NCBI GenBank assembly: GCA_964059195.1
Contig: CAXKWD010000005.1
Coordinates: 92,951,882 to 93,015,881, forward strand
DNA from: Ectobius pallidus
Taxonomy: Eukaryota; Arthropoda; Insecta; Blattodea; Ectobiidae
Length of the DNA stretch: 64,000 nucleotides
Reading direction: 5' to 3'
Shown here piece by piece: positions 1 to 12,568 of the stretch (positions are counted from its first letter, which is position 1; each line of letters opens with the position of its first letter). A model generated the notes under the pieces. The model ran no database searches and was not told the DNA's origin. It saw nothing but the letters and a program-made list of their open reading frames with translations. A program made the translations under genes and the position numbers.

Positions 1-213
1 TAACACTGTCTTTCCCGCCCCGCCATCACAAACTCAGAACATTGTCTAGCCTATGATGCATCATTGTAGTCTACAGTGCCAGTGAACTTGAATTGAAAGG
101 GATTTTAAAGGCCAGTTTGTTTTTATAAAGTAAGAATTTTTTTTTAGTCTGACTTTGTAATCTAATAATAAAAATGGTAAAAATGTTATTTTAAAAAAAA
201 TGCTTAAAAATTA

Positions 214-278
214 AGGTGCGTCTTATAGTCCATAGCGTCTTATAGTCCATAGCGTCTTATAGTCCGTAAAATACAGTA
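214..278. mobile_element. Terminal fragment of a TA-element with a tripled motif
   Basis: A short unit (CATAGCGTCTTATAGTC) occurs about three times in tandem and ends in GTCCGTAAAATACAGTA. The same type of end (GTGCGTCTTATAG...) closes the element at 29620-30652, so this is probably the terminus of a related DNA transposon. No partner end is visible upstream. Confidence 0.4.
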
Positions 279-1134
279 GGCTATAGAATGTTCTAAGTCA
301 TTAATCTTGATCCCTGGAGTTCTGCTGCCTGACGAAGTCAAGTCAATGCCTGTATAGTCAGTAGTAGGAATAGAAAGGAATGGGTTTTTATTATTGTGGT
401 AACTTCGATTATAAAGAATTTTGGGAGTGTTGTCCATCCATTACTACACATTATTAAAATATTTCCTTTTAGGCCTGCATGTACAAGTTCCTTCTTGATC
501 CTGCTTAGTTTGATTGTGATGATGTGCAACCAGTAGCAGCTGCTTTAAAATAACCACAAACAATATTAAATCAAGCCCTGTTAACCCTTTGCCATCCATA
601 ACACTCGAATACTTCAGATATACACTCGTTCTGCCTTGCTAAGCGCTCTGAAACACTCCTCACAGTGCACACTATTACTGAATGTTTTGAAAGAATATGA
701 GGCTATCACCAGACCTTAGAATGAGTCATAGACGAACAGACTGTGTTCTGCTTATGCAACAAACATTCGAGTCTGTTTTCCTTGTTGCACAAATAACAAT
801 AAACACAGTCTTTGTCCATGCAGATGCAAGTATAAAATCCCTCCTCAGTTAGAAGTTGTTTTTGTTTGAGTGAACATGTGTGTTGTAAACAGTTTCATCC
901 TCTACTGTTTAAATAATCAGCCAGCCTCATAACACTGTAACCGACAACTGATCTTCAGACTGAACTTAGTACAGCTGATTGATATTTGTCACATCTCGCA
1001 AACATACAGGGCGGACTACTTTTTGGAATACCACCAGAAGCAAAATGTGGAAAAATAAAATTGAAGTGAGCACAAATAAAGATTTATGGAAATCTCAGAA
1101 TGAAAGGAATTACATGCTTAGTTTTCTTTGTTTT

Positions 1135-1363
1135 CAGCCGTTCCATGAAAAGTGAGCCTGAAGTGTCCAGACCGTAACAACCTTTTAATATTAATTTAAA
1201 ATATCTCATCATTGAAAAATTATGAAATTAATTTTGAGAATTAGTTCTTTAGTAGACTAGCACTGAAAATAAATTTCATAATTTTTTGATGATATATTTT
1301 AAATTAATATTAAAAGGTTGTTACGGTCTGGACACTTCAGGCTCACTTTCCGTGGAATGGCTG
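1135..1363. mobile_element. Foldback MITE with about 100-bp arms
   Basis: The left arm starting CAGCCGTTCCATGAAAAGTG is matched by the reverse complement ending at 1363 with only two or three differences over the outer 43 bases, and pairing continues through the AT-rich inner part. TTTT lies on both sides and may be a short target duplication. There is no coding capacity. The superfamily is not assigned. Confidence 0.75.
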
Positions 1364-1549
1364 TTTTATTAATATCTTATTTTTCTTGAAGAGGTGCATT
1401 TAGGCAGCTCTGTCTTCGAAATTTAAATACCCAGTTTAAAAAATACAGTTTTTACTGTTGTGCATGAGAATTTAAATTGCAATTGCAAAGGGTAAAATTA
1501 CGAAATGGAAATCATACTGCACAGATGGAACTGAAATTTGAAGTTGGGT

Positions 1550-2900
1550 GGAAAGGTCATGGTTCCATATTTAAAGCAGATATTTTATCCATCCATTATT
1601 AATTCCTCTCTCCCAATTGAATGGAAGATCTCCATAATTATAGCAATTCATAAAGGGGGAAATAAGTGATGTGAATTACTGGTACTATTGTCCTATTAGT
1701 TTGTCAGTTGTTTGCAAGACAATGGAACCCTTAATTGTGTAGTACATCTGCTGTTCTTTGGAAGTCAGTGGGTGTGCTTCCATGGCCAACCTAGGTCTTC
1801 AGCTGAAAAAACCAGATCATTTCTTTGTTCCAGGATTAAATTGATGGAGTTCATAATGTAAGAGGGTAGGTGCCATAGTAGTACAGTAGAGCATCGATTA
1901 TCCAAATACTGATTAACTGAAACATCAGTTAACTGAATGCATTCCAGTGGGGAAATTCAAATATGCGCTTGGACCATGTAGAAGTTTTACTAGCTCTGTA
2001 TCGCTAGGCCAGTCAGTTCGACTGATTCCCTCTTCCTGCAAAAGCAAATAGATTTTAGGACTTTTTTCCTAAACTGTAGGCTTACCTTAATGGTAATTTT
2101 GAACTTCTCAAACTAGACTAGTCAGTTCTCTGTAAGATGTGTTATACAAAATATATTGTCTTCATTATGGCAGAAGTCACTCCAAAAATGGCTATTTTGA
2201 GTTGTACGGTATATACTACTACATTGCTGAAAGGATGTTTTGTAGGCAAGTAGAACTCATTAATTAATATCCCGACCCATTTCCAAGCAACTAATACTTC
2301 TGGTGTCAAGTCTATGTATGCAATGGTTTATTCAAACTTTAGAACAGCTTTATCTCAAATCTAAGATTTTGGACTTAGTGATTTGTAAACAGTTTTGTGT
2401 TTAATATCAGTGTTTCTGTGTTTCATATTGTTTCATATCAGTTATTCAAAAAATTTGTTGTCCGATAATCGATGCTCTACTGTAGAGTTTGATTCCACAT
2501 AATAAATTACTGTCAGAATTATGGATACTGGATTCAATAAAATAATAGGCTTAGTGCCTTTGAATCAAGGAATTTTTAAAAGATTGATTCATATGTGTTA
2601 AAATATGTGTTGGAAATGAAATTTCTTACATTGGGAATACTCCAGAAATTGATTATTGAGCCTTTACTATTTCCATTTTATAAAAATGACTTGGAGCCAG
2701 TATGAAATCTCACATTAGATTGTTTGTTGATGACTGTATCTTATACATAAATACAAGGGATAATTCAGACCCTGAAATATTATAGAGAGATCTTGTCAAA
2801 ATTGGCAAATGGAGTAGAATAAACAAAATAAAGTTTAACAGCGGTAAAAATACATCAGTAGCCTTCAGCAGAAAAGGGGAGAAATTATACTTAGTTATCA
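1550..2900 (+). pseudogene. Decayed non-LTR reverse transcriptase fragment
   Basis: Broken frames near 1580-1740 resemble the start of a LINE reverse transcriptase (an IIAIHKGG-like stretch, then a PISLS-VCKTME-like stretch). Frames near 2700-2880 carry the core: LFVDDCILY, a degenerate FADD box, then a W...KIKFNSGKN stretch. Several stops and shifts separate them. A Tigger-type element (1884-2482) has split the relic. It resembles Jockey/CR1-type enzymes, but the clade is uncertain. Confidence 0.6.
1884..2482. mobile_element. pogo/Tigger-type non-autonomous element (T1)
   Basis: It begins CAGTAGAGCATCGATTATCC and ends with the inverse (GATAATCGATGCTCTACTG), with TA directly outside each end (1882-1883 and 2483-2484). 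CAGT termini and a TA target are typical of pogo/Tigger elements. No transposase frame is visible in the 599 bp. It lies inside the decayed LINE. Confidence 0.8.
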
Positions 2901-3049
2901 AATAATGCTAAACTGTGCAATTCCACTGCCACCAGCTCAGCCGGGTTGCACCGGTTGGGACCAAGTGTGGTCACAACTTCACAAACATGCCGACTGAACT
3001 CAGCAGATTTCACAGTAGTCGATTATAAACTAAATGTTTTGCAGATGTG

Positions 3050-3165
3050 TTTAAATACAGAATGATGAATATTACTATGATGGTAAATACCGATTGATGA
3101 ATAATATTATGGTCAGATTGATGAATAATATTACGATGGCAAATACAGAATGACTGTCAAGGAAA
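3050..3165. repeat. Imperfect short tandem repeats
   Basis: Units built on GATGAATAATATTA and GATGGTAAATAC recur three times with changes. This looks like a small AT-rich minisatellite in unc-119 upstream sequence. Confidence 0.55.
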
Positions 3166-3429
3166 TCATTAAAAATTAACATTGCATTTTGTATGGAAAT
3201 TACAGTATGGCTTTCTATTGATATAAGTGTTCAGTGTCAGTAATTTACATTGGTGTCCGCTGCATTAATACCTGCATTGAGTTAAAGGTGTCAATGGTGA
3301 AGTTAAAATCTCCATGATCGTACATTGTCCTTTTCATTGAATCACCACCTGATTTTGTTTTTGCTGATACATTATTGTATAACACTAGTTAATTTTGGAA
3401 ACTTACCAATTTGTATTTTTACCCCATAG

Positions 3430-3547
3430 TTGATTCTGAGGAGGCTGATCCAGAACCAGAGCAAGAGGAGTTGGATCCAAATGCAGGTCGATTTGTTAGA
3501 TATCAGTTCACACCACAGTTCTTAAAATTGAAGACTGTAGGAGCAAC
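3430..3547 (+). CDS. unc-119: unc-119 homologue, internal exon
   Basis: UNC119 is a beta-sandwich lipid-binding chaperone (PDE-delta/RhoGDI fold) that binds N-myristoylated cargo and delivers it to cilia, synapses and membranes. This exon starts after AG at 3428-3429, with two bases finishing an upstream codon. It encodes an acidic linker ([19 protein letters not shown]) followed by [18 protein letters not shown], which matches the conserved UNC119 core nearly residue for residue. It ends with AC before a GTAAGG donor, so the codon for the following Thr is split with the exon at 12569. The intron that follows is 9.0 kb and full of transposons. The acidic linker is where family members vary. 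Orthology is secure; the exons for the N-terminal part were not found in the window. Confidence 0.95.
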
Positions 3548-4011
3548 GTAAGGATTATTGTATTTCTTCATGCACTGTAAAACAGTACTGCTTTAATATT
3601 ATGGTAGTGGTACTTATTGTAATATTTAGAATGAAGCAGATCTTAGAAACCAGTAGTTGTTTCCAGTTGGGATAGCATTAAGAAATGGAAAAAAGAAAAA
3701 ACCCGAACGTCGTCGTGTAAAATCTTTCATATTTAGACCATGAATAAACGAAATTGTGCTCAATTGCTAACATTATTATTGTATAGAAGAGAAGAGATAA
3801 AAAGTGATAACCAATTGAGATTGAACCACTTGTGTCTTCTTCTTGATAAATCACTGCCTTGCAAATACCTATTTTTGAAAGTCAGCACATGAGTGCTGGG
3901 ATCATTGTGTCAAGTCCAGCTTGGGACAGATTCTATGATTCTATATGGAATAAGTACCATTACCGTAGTAAAAGATAAAATGCGTGGTCCTACTTTCCAC
4001 TAAAATCTCAA

Positions 4012-4200
4012 TAACATAAAAGTGATGAACACTTGATAAAAACACTTAGTTATGATAGTGGTTAAAAGATCGGTTAAAAACAATAAAAAACACATAACCT
4101 GGAGGGCGGGCTGAATGTGTTTTTTTTATTGTTTTTAACCGATCTTTTAACCACTATCATAACTAAGTGTTTTTATCAAGTGTTCATCACTTTTATGTTA
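4012..4200. repeat. Near-perfect inverted duplication flanked by 12-bp direct repeats
   Basis: Arms of about 85 bp (4012-4095 and 4115-4200) are almost perfectly complementary around a 19-base loop. AGTACCATTACC occurs at 3953-3964 and again at 4200-4211, which looks like a target duplication around a unit of about 235 bp that includes 47 bases outside the left arm. There is no coding potential. It could be a foldback transposon or a snap-back copying event. Confidence 0.8.
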
Positions 4201-5479
4201 GTACCATTACCAACTGCAAAACACTTATATGGCTTTCTAGCTAAAAAGATTGACAGTATGCACTACTTCTAACATCCATGAGAAAAGAGGATCTTCAAAG
4301 CAAAATGTTTATAGGTTAGGAGAAAAATCATTTGTTCAGAAATCATGATTAGTCAACACCCACCTATTCAGTGGCGGCTCATAGCTAAAATTAGATCCAG
4401 ACAATTTTTAGCTTTTGTTTTAAAATTGTGTAAAGGAAAACATAGATATATAAAAAAGAAAATTTATTTAGGAACTTGATAAAACCCTAAAAGAACAACA
4501 AATTTTTTACTTTAATATAAACTGTTACAGTTGAAGCTTGACCTATTCATTTAAAAATGAAATCCATTCTTCTTGTTTTTAATTTCTACGAAAAGATCAA
4601 TAATTTTCTCCTTGATCTGCCATGGTTAAAGTTCTCTGTTAAATAAAAGAACCTAAAAAAATTAATCAAATAGAATAGCTAGCTGGAAACAAGATAATAA
4701 TCTAATTCTAATCTTTATCACATTCAAGAATTTGGTTTTTAAGCACAACACATGCAGAGCACTTCTGGTTTCCATAAATTACTATTTCAACAATTGGTTA
4801 AAAATTCTCAAATTTTAAGTTAAAACATTGCTCTTTTAATTCTGTTTTAATACAATTGTTGTGTTGAATTTATATGACGGGAGCAGTGAATAGGTTACAG
4901 TATTGTACATATATTATAAAGTCAAACTGCATTTCAGTTTTCTGAAAAGTTGTGGCTGTCTTGAGGGAGATGATGTGAGGAAAGGGAAGTGGGAAGGATT
5001 ATTCTTTAAAAGGATGATTGCCTTGCACGTGATCTTCAGAAGCAGTTTGTTGGGGATATTCTGGCTTATGAAATATGTGCAAACAAACTTTGTAAGAATT
5101 AAGAAAAACATTTTTATGCGGGTAGTGTATTAAAGTCAGTCACTAAGTGTGAATTTGCCAAGAGCATAGAATCCTGTTGAATTCATTTTTTTCAAGTGCA
5201 GTCATGGCTCATGGCTTAAAATCAGCATGTGCTGCATTTACCAGTTCATATATTTAAAATGAAGGAAAGATTGATAGGCCAACTTACATAATTACTGCTG
5301 CTAAGTGAAGTCCAAGTGGTGTTCCTTCTTACTGTAGAAGTTATCAGTTACTTTCGTATTGAAACTTTTGTTTTGTCCACTGGCCACATGTGTCATATTT
5401 AAAACAGGAATGTAGTTAGTTCCCTCTCATGGCTAAATCCCAAACAATAGTAACTTATAAAACATTGTAAGCTTTCAAG

Positions 5480-8400
5480 GCCGGAGTCAATATTAAAAAC
5501 ATTGTACGTGGTTGAAAAGTATCCGTGTCATTACGTTTGCTGAGAGAATTATTCCCGGAAGACATTATAAAACTTTTCCACCATGAATGATGAATTCTAG
5601 TAACAGAAGGATGGAGGAGCTATGGGGAATCCCCTTAGCCCAGTTGTGGCTAACCTGTACATGGAGAGTTTCGAGACCACGGCATTAAGTACTAAGCTAC
5701 ACAAACCCAGATGTTGGTATTGTTACATCGACGACACCTTCTTCATTTAGAGCAATGGGAAGGAAACACTAGAAGCATTTTGTATACATCTAAATAGCAT
5801 CCACATCCACATACAGTTTAATTTGGTGAAAGAGCATAATGGACAATTGGCATTTTTAGATGTGCTGGTAAAGACGGATCACTCAGCCATAGAGTTTTTC
5901 GGAAAGTCACCCATACAGACCGTTACCTAAATAAAATGTCAAATCATCATCCTAGCCAAAAGAGAGCAATGATGAAGATGTTTGTCGACCACACCAACCG
6001 CATATGTGAAGACAATAACATACACGAAGAACTCTGCCACTTAGATAATGCTCTACAGGGCAATGGATAATCATTGCAGGAAGTTAGTAAGTGTTTATTA
6101 CAATCATTAACTTTTTACAAATTCCAATGCAAACAGTCGCATGGGTCCGCATGGACCGTCCATGCTTACGCAAAAACACACACAAAAAAAAAAAAAAAGA
6201 ACAAATAATATAAATTCAAAATAACACAAACAAACTAAATCTATTCCTCACCCTCCACACCCGCTCTCCAATTCGTCGCTTTTTCAAACCTGAGCTGTCT
6301 CGCCTTCATTAAAAACTTCCCAATGCCTTCCTCAACGTTTTTTCCCGTCAGTAACTCCAAACATTTCCGTTGATCCCTATTTGATTCCATAAAAGATAAT
6401 GGTAAATATTTTCCCCTCCAATTTTCCAAACCTTCACAATTCGCCAAAATATGAAACCATGATTCTTCCCCCTTACATAATGGACAAACTCTCATTCCGT
6501 TTTCATCTATGACCTTAATCATTCTCCACGCACCGAGTCTAATCCAAGCGAGGCCTAGTTTACTGACTTTAGATCCTTTTCGTATGTAGTGTTCCTTCCC
6601 CCACTCCAATTTTAACTGCGATTGTAATTCAAGTGAAACCATAGTCTGACATTGTGCATTTGTCTGTTGTCTATCAATATCCTTCAAACGGTTCTTAACC
6701 TTCCTCCACACACTTCTCCTATTTCCCTGCCCATCCATCCAAACATATCCCATCCCAATTGTTTCTAATCCCTTTCTTAATTTGGAAGCCCATGTATTTC
6801 CTCCTATTCTTAGCTGTTCTTGATAACATATTGCTCTAATTAGAGACTGATCCCCCAGCATAAGTTGTAACCAATATTTCACCGCCCTAATTTTACACTC
6901 TATAGTCTCACTATGCGCTCCAAACTCTCTCATAATGCCACAATTTGCAGTACCCCTCCCTACCCCCAAAATCCCTTTCAAAAAACGCGTCCTGACCTGA
7001 TCTAGATTCCCTGTTTCTTCCCAACCCCATATCTCAGCCCCATAAGTCATCGTCGATCTCACTATTGCCCCGTACAGAGTTTCCATAACACCTATTGGCA
7101 TGTCTGGAATTTTACTACGTATCCGAAGAGTTTCAGCTGATTTCAGTCCCGCTTTATGTTTCGTCACCTCAATGTGCTTTGCCCATCGTCCGTTCATAGT
7201 AAGCGTCAATCCTAAATACACGAAGTTCTTCACGTTATCCAAAGATTGTCCCGCATACGTCCATGTCTCTTCCCTGCTATAAACTGATCCGTTCTTAAAG
7301 GTCATAGTCTTAGTCTTTTTTGTATTAACAGTAAGTGACCATTCCTCGCAGTAAGTTTGAAGCCTGTCTAGTCCCAGTTGTAGTCCGTGAATCGTCGTTG
7401 AGCATAACACCATGTCATCTGCGTATAAAAGCACAGGAACATGTACATTCCCCACCTCAGGTGCTTCCATATGTATCTGTCCCATTACATCAACAATATC
7501 GTCTATAAACATATTAAATAATAAAGGAGACAAAATACAACCCTGCCTCACCCCCATCTTGCTGACAAAACTTTCCGATACCCTTGTACTGTCGTACTTT
7601 ACACAAAATTCCACATTTTTATAAATCGCCTGCAATGCTACAATCATCTTCCGCGTAATCCCTTTCACCCACAATTTATGCCATAACGCCTCACGATTAA
7701 TTGAGTCAAACGCCTTCTTCAGATCTACAAAAGCACAATGCAGTTTTCCACGTTTTAATGATATTTGTCTCCCACGTAATGTGTCCAAAATAAATACCCC
7801 ATCTATAGTACTATGTCCTTCTCTAAAGCCAAATTGAAATTTTGAAAGTTTACTAAATTCCGTTGACCAGTCCTTAAGTCTGCTATACAGTATTCTGCAA
7901 TATATTTTCTCCATAATAGGTAACAGAGTGACTCCCCTATAATTGTCCGGAATTCTTTTTGGTCCATTCCCCTTATAAATTGGCTGAATTATTCCCTTGC
8001 CCCAACACTGAGGATAATTCCCACCACGAAACGTTTTCTCGAAAATCTGGAGCATCACCAAACCAAACTCATTAACACTTGCAGCGGCTTTAAATACTTC
8101 AGGCGGTAACCCATCAGAACCCGGAGCCTTCCCACTTTTCAATCCTTTAATTGCCCTTATGACCTCCTGTATAGTAATATCTTCATCCAACATTGGTACT
8201 TCCAGCCACTCCCGCCTTTGAATCTCTATTGTTTTTCCCGCCCCCCATTCCCCACCACCGAAAACTCCTATAAAATGTTGAAGCCATTTTTCCGGAGATA
8301 TTTCACTAATTGTCTGACGATTACCCTTTATATCTTTAACCAGTCGCCAAACCATAGCGTTATCTCCCCTCGAAGCGACCTCCCGAATTTCTTTAACCAT

Positions 8401-9958
8401 TTTGTCTTGCCAATTACTTCTTTTCTCCCTTAAAATCACTTTATATTCCTTTCTAGCATGAGTATACACTGTCCTTCGATCTTCAGTATTCTCCCATCTA
8501 AACTGTTTCAAGGCTACTAATGCTCGTTTCTTTGCGGTTCTACAGTCTTGGTCATACCACCCCACTGATCGCCTATTCTTCTTGTTTGTTCGGCACTTCA
8601 TCCCTGCAGCAGCTTTAATTATTGCTTCCGTCAGAAGTTCCACCGTTTCGATGTTTTTCCCCCTTAGCTCGTCTCTTAAAACGTTAAGAAACATTTCCGC
8701 TTTATCCGGCCGCCACCCAAATCTACATACCACTTTCCCCCCCAACCGTCCTTCCCCCTCGTCAATATGTAAGTCAGATTCTTTTCCTACATCTAGATCC
8801 AATACTATAGGACAGTGATGCGATTCCAAGCGGTCCCCAACCCAAAAATCCCTTATTTTCTCTATTAAACCTTGACTTACCAAAATAAAATCAATCACAC
8901 TTCCACCATTTTCACATATATAAGTGAGTTCACCTTCTAGATCATGACCATATTTTCCGTTCAAGATTTCTAATGAAAAAGCATCACAAAAAGCGAGTAG
9001 CTGCCTTCCCTCTGCATTAATGGTTCGATCGAGCACTACACCGGAATAACAGCACATGTAGCTATTGTGAAGATGAAAAAACACAAAAGATTACATTGCC
9101 ATATTTGAGAAATACCACAGACTGAATTTCCAAGATTTTGAAGCTACATAATATTAAAGCCATTTTCACATAATCTTTTTCAGTCAGCTAAGAATTGCAG
9201 AGACCCATTAATGACAGCAGGAGTCTACAGAATGCACTGTTCTGGTTCTGTTTATATCAGTACAACACAACGTAGTGTCAAGGGCCATAGTAACATTCAC
9301 AAAAGAAATTGCCTACTTGGACATACATACTTGGACATAATCTTATTGTAGAAAAATTACAAAATATTAGTATGATTATTCATCTTACTAAGTTAACAGC
9401 TTCACAAGAAAAAAAAAGGCTGCTGAAAAGCTCAAATTCCTGTTTCACAGAGCTTCTGATACCTTGTCACCAATCAAAGAACCCTGAAATCTACTGTGAG
9501 TGGCTGTTGATCTTGGAAGAAATCACCGAATTACTTGACCAATTAGACCAATGGCTGAGCACTTGCTGGTGGGAGGAGAACACAACATCCTGTTTAAAAA
9601 CACTGAAATACTTTCCACCATGAATCATCATCATTCCAGGTTACAACGAGAAGTGATAGAGATTCATAAACATCCTAACAATTTTAAAATAAAAGAAGTA
9701 GGGGTTAAAATTCATTCAATTTGGTATCCCATACTAGCTAATATCAAGATAAAACCAAATAAGAACAGAGGTGCCTGTCTCATTTCAACTAGCTCATGTA
9801 CCATAGATAACCAATCAAGAGCCAACTTGAACGTCAACAACCAATCAAAAACACTCCACTGCCATTGAAGATGTCCGCCGTAGTTGTGGATGAAACGTTT
9901 GGTACCACAACATCAACTAGACCACGGTCTACAAGCCCGAGTAATGTTTTTAATAATA
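5480..9958 (+). mobile_element. Penelope-like element, split by a LINE
   Basis: The left part (about 5600-6170) reads, with stops and one frameshift, as the C-terminal half of a Penelope reverse transcriptase: MGNPLSPVVANLYMESF, then YIDDT at 5723-5737 and a DVLV stretch. The right part resumes after the inserted LINE near 9085 with TLPYL. It continues into a GIY-YIG endonuclease motif (GVY at 9220-9228, YIS at 9253-9261) and a C-terminal REVIEIHKH...NNF stretch near 9655-9690. The N-terminal half of the RT is missing. TATTAAAAACATT near the left end and its inverse near 9945-9957 may be remnants of the terminal repeats such elements carry. Several stops show it is dead. Confidence 0.85.
6178..9084 (-). 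mobile_element. 5'-truncated APE-type LINE with an open 947-codon frame
   Basis: A single open frame on the minus strand (stop at 6241) encodes, in order, the end of an APE-like endonuclease (residues about 15-100, with SVIDFILVSQ and ESHHCPIVLDLD), a reverse transcriptase (about 310-620) and a C-terminal zinc knuckle (CPLC...H...C, residues 867-883). RT motifs include FVDLKKAFD at 452-460, GVRQGC at 511-516 and the catalytic YADD at 554-557. The endonuclease start is missing, so the copy is 5'-truncated, and the first 15 or so residues of the frame are flanking sequence. The 3' side ends in a poly-purine/pyrimidine tract (6176-6200). It sits inside the Penelope-like element. An unbroken frame suggests a recent insertion. 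The clade is not assigned. Confidence 0.92.
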
Positions 9959-11128
9959 CCAACTTATGCTTGACAGTTTAGAAATGTTAAGATACTGTCT
10001 GTATCTTTGTGCAGTTCATCTTTGTTCAAGATGGTGTTCATATTACTAACTCCCACAACATAAGCAAATGAGATCCCGCTTGGATATGCCAAGTTCAAAA
10101 TATACGTAAAATGAAATAAAGTATTGCATTTGAAAATAAAATTACTTGAAGACAGAAAACAGCTGTGTGTTGCAACACTGCAGCAAATTAAGAGAAACTG
10201 CCCCTGTTGAAGTGCCTGATTGTTAGACTTTTGCTCATACTTTCCTTGCCAGATAGTCAAACATTCTGATTGCATTTTGATGCATTTCCTGGAAATTTTT
10301 TCTCTGGTAATACACTTGTAGGTCGACATACCACTGCATTGTGGTGTTAATTACATTGTGCATAGGTGACCTATCCCCTCAAAAAGAAGGAAAAGAATTT
10401 ACTACTGAATTTCTAAAATAATACTAAACAGTCTGCATCTTATTTTAGATGATTTAGAAATAATACAGTGTGATCCATTTAGGTAAGAATTAAAAACCAC
10501 TGATAAGCGAGTAAATTTTGAACATTGACTACCAAGTTACTTTTAAAATTTGGTACAGACCTAATAATAAACATTTTGGGATTATCTCTCAGATCTGTGC
10601 TGTTTACTTTGTACGGTCACACTGCATACTTCAATAAAATGTATTTTTTAAATGGTTATGCTACCCTAAGCCAAGGTAGTAGGTAGGTGCATTGACAAGC
10701 AAATCCTGTTATGAGTATCCTTTTAATTTACTGAATGCCTACTACAAAGTCGCTGGCGAGTTCCTTTTTTTTTATTAATTTATTTATTTTTTTATTTTTT
10801 TAAATTTTATTATTATATTTATTTATTTATTTTTAATTTTATTTTATTATTATCGTGGCTCTGTTTTAGGATCCCAACAAACACATATTTCTTCTTCAGT
10901 TTGTTTTGATAACATTTAAATTATTTATTATAGTCATCCATTTTATTACTCTGCAGAAGTGCGAGTTGTCTTCTACCATACTCAACTGATAATAATAGTC
11001 AAGTTTCATTACTCAGGTCATGGCTTCTCTTTTCTTTCTCTAGCCTCGGCATAACTAGGAGTAGTCATGAGGGAAGGCAATGTTGAGGTGGTTTCTGTAT
11101 TCTCCACTTATTCCATAATTTAAAATTA
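9959..11128. other. Intronic sequence with no recognisable gene
   Basis: This is part of the 9-kb unc-119 intron. A 121-codon minus-strand frame (9964-10329) has no recognisable domain. The only clear feature is a low-complexity A/T tract at about 10766-10852. Confidence 0.5.
10766..10852. repeat. (TTTA)n/(ATT)n low-complexity tract
   Basis: About 87 bases are made only of TTTA, ATTT and ATT runs. No other function is visible. Confidence 0.8.
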
Positions 11129-11964
11129 CAGTAGAATCTTAGTAATTTGAGGCGAACGGGGCTGAGAGTACCCCAAACCATAAGAAATCTTGGACATATT
11201 GCAGGAAAAATCCTGTCTAAATTTAAAAAAAATGTACTTATGATAAGTATTTAGTTCAGAAATCAAAAGCATAAAGGTTGCCTTTTACTAAAGAAATTGT
11301 TGAGTGTATTTTGAAAATGAAAACTACTTAAGTAAAACACAGTATTTATTACATTTTCAAAAATTGTTAAATGTCTTCTGTTTTAACAAACTGTACCATT
11401 TCCAAGCAGTCATGTCATGCCCCCATCTACCCATTGGTTGTCCAGCCTGTTCTTGGACATAAAGCTTAGCTGCCTCTACTGCAGTGGGCCCCTCGCTTTG
11501 GCTCATCAGCAGTACGGTATATTGTCGGTTAAAGTGAGAGACTATATTATCGGGTAAGATGAGAGATCTTGTATATCCAAATTGGCAACTTTTCAGGAAA
11601 CCAAAAGAAATTAATTATATAGGATCATGATCTCACATTAATCATTAATTGATTTGATAATTTGCTACTTTGGAATTCACGCTACAATCAATTTATAGCA
11701 TCAATATTTATTGAACATATGAGGCTTTACCAGAAACTTAGAGGTATTTTTCTGAACATTTCACCTAAAATGGTTAATGTTGGAGATAGAGGTCTCTTTG
11801 CTTAACCCTGTCACATCCTTGTCAGTGTCTAGCCTCATATAAGGCACTTACACAATGAAAACTGTATAATTTTAGGTTTTTTCATTAACTGTTAAATAAT
11901 AATTTTCAGCTCAGATTTATTGGAATAACAAACTATTGAAACTCGAAATACCAAGACTCTACTG
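11129..11964. mobile_element. pogo/Tigger-type element (T2)
   Basis: It starts CAGTAGAATCTTAGTAATTT and ends with the imperfect inverse (AAATACCAAGACTCTACTG), with TA on both sides (11127-11128 and 11965-11966). Its 836 bp hold no intact frame. It lies in the unc-119 intron. Confidence 0.75.
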
Positions 11965-12329
11965 TATTTGAAATTAGGAGGAGAGAAGCTTGTTTAAAAA
12001 TTAGAAAGACATCAAAATACCATAGTTATTGAGCACACAGTGCTGAAAGTGTTGTATTTTGCATCTTTGTTTCTTGGTGAAACAGTATACAATGTTTCAA
12101 GTATTGCCTCTCTGCTTCTCCAACTCATTGTTTTCAGGGAGATTTGTTGCATCATTGAAATGTGATTGGGTTTCAAACAAAATAAAAATATAATTCTTTT
12201 ACGTGTAAGATAGTTAATGATTTAGGATTAATCATTTGATATAACTAAGAGACCTATATGTATGTATTTATGTATGTATTTATTCATTGCAATTGGGTTA
12301 CTACCTGGTGACAGCGTTTCCTAATACTA

Positions 12330-12425
12330 CAATACTGCTATTAAGACTGTAATATTTACACATGAACGAGTAACATACACATTAACGAGTAATATCACAT
12401 GAACGAGTAACATTTCATAAACAAG
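12330..12425. repeat. Imperfect minisatellite in unc-119 intron
   Basis: Units close to ACATGAACGAGTAACAT are repeated three to four times with small changes, about 150 bases upstream of the next unc-119 exon. Confidence 0.65.
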
Positions 12426-12568
12426 AACCATTACATAAGAAGGTAGCATTACTTAATCTAAGTAATACACAAAGAAGACCTTAAGTTATTCTTAAATTGG
12501 AATTATATGCTGTTGTATAAGAGAAATGTTGTTGAAGTGACATGTAAAAATTATGTTCATGTTTTCAG

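Larger units (their letters stand above)
1..3429 (+). other. Intron or upstream region of unc-119
   Basis: This stretch precedes the first recognisable unc-119 exon and ends in an acceptor AG at 3428-3429. I found no upstream exon encoding the conserved N-terminal part of UNC119. It holds a transposon end (214-278), a foldback element (1135-1363), a decayed LINE (1550-2900) and a Tigger-type insertion (1884-2482). I recognise nothing in 286-1134 or 2901-3050. Confidence 0.5.

Noticed and set aside
9964..10329. 121-codon minus-strand frame as a gene
   Set aside because: No motif, no splice context and ordinary intronic composition; likely chance in unc-119 intron sequence.
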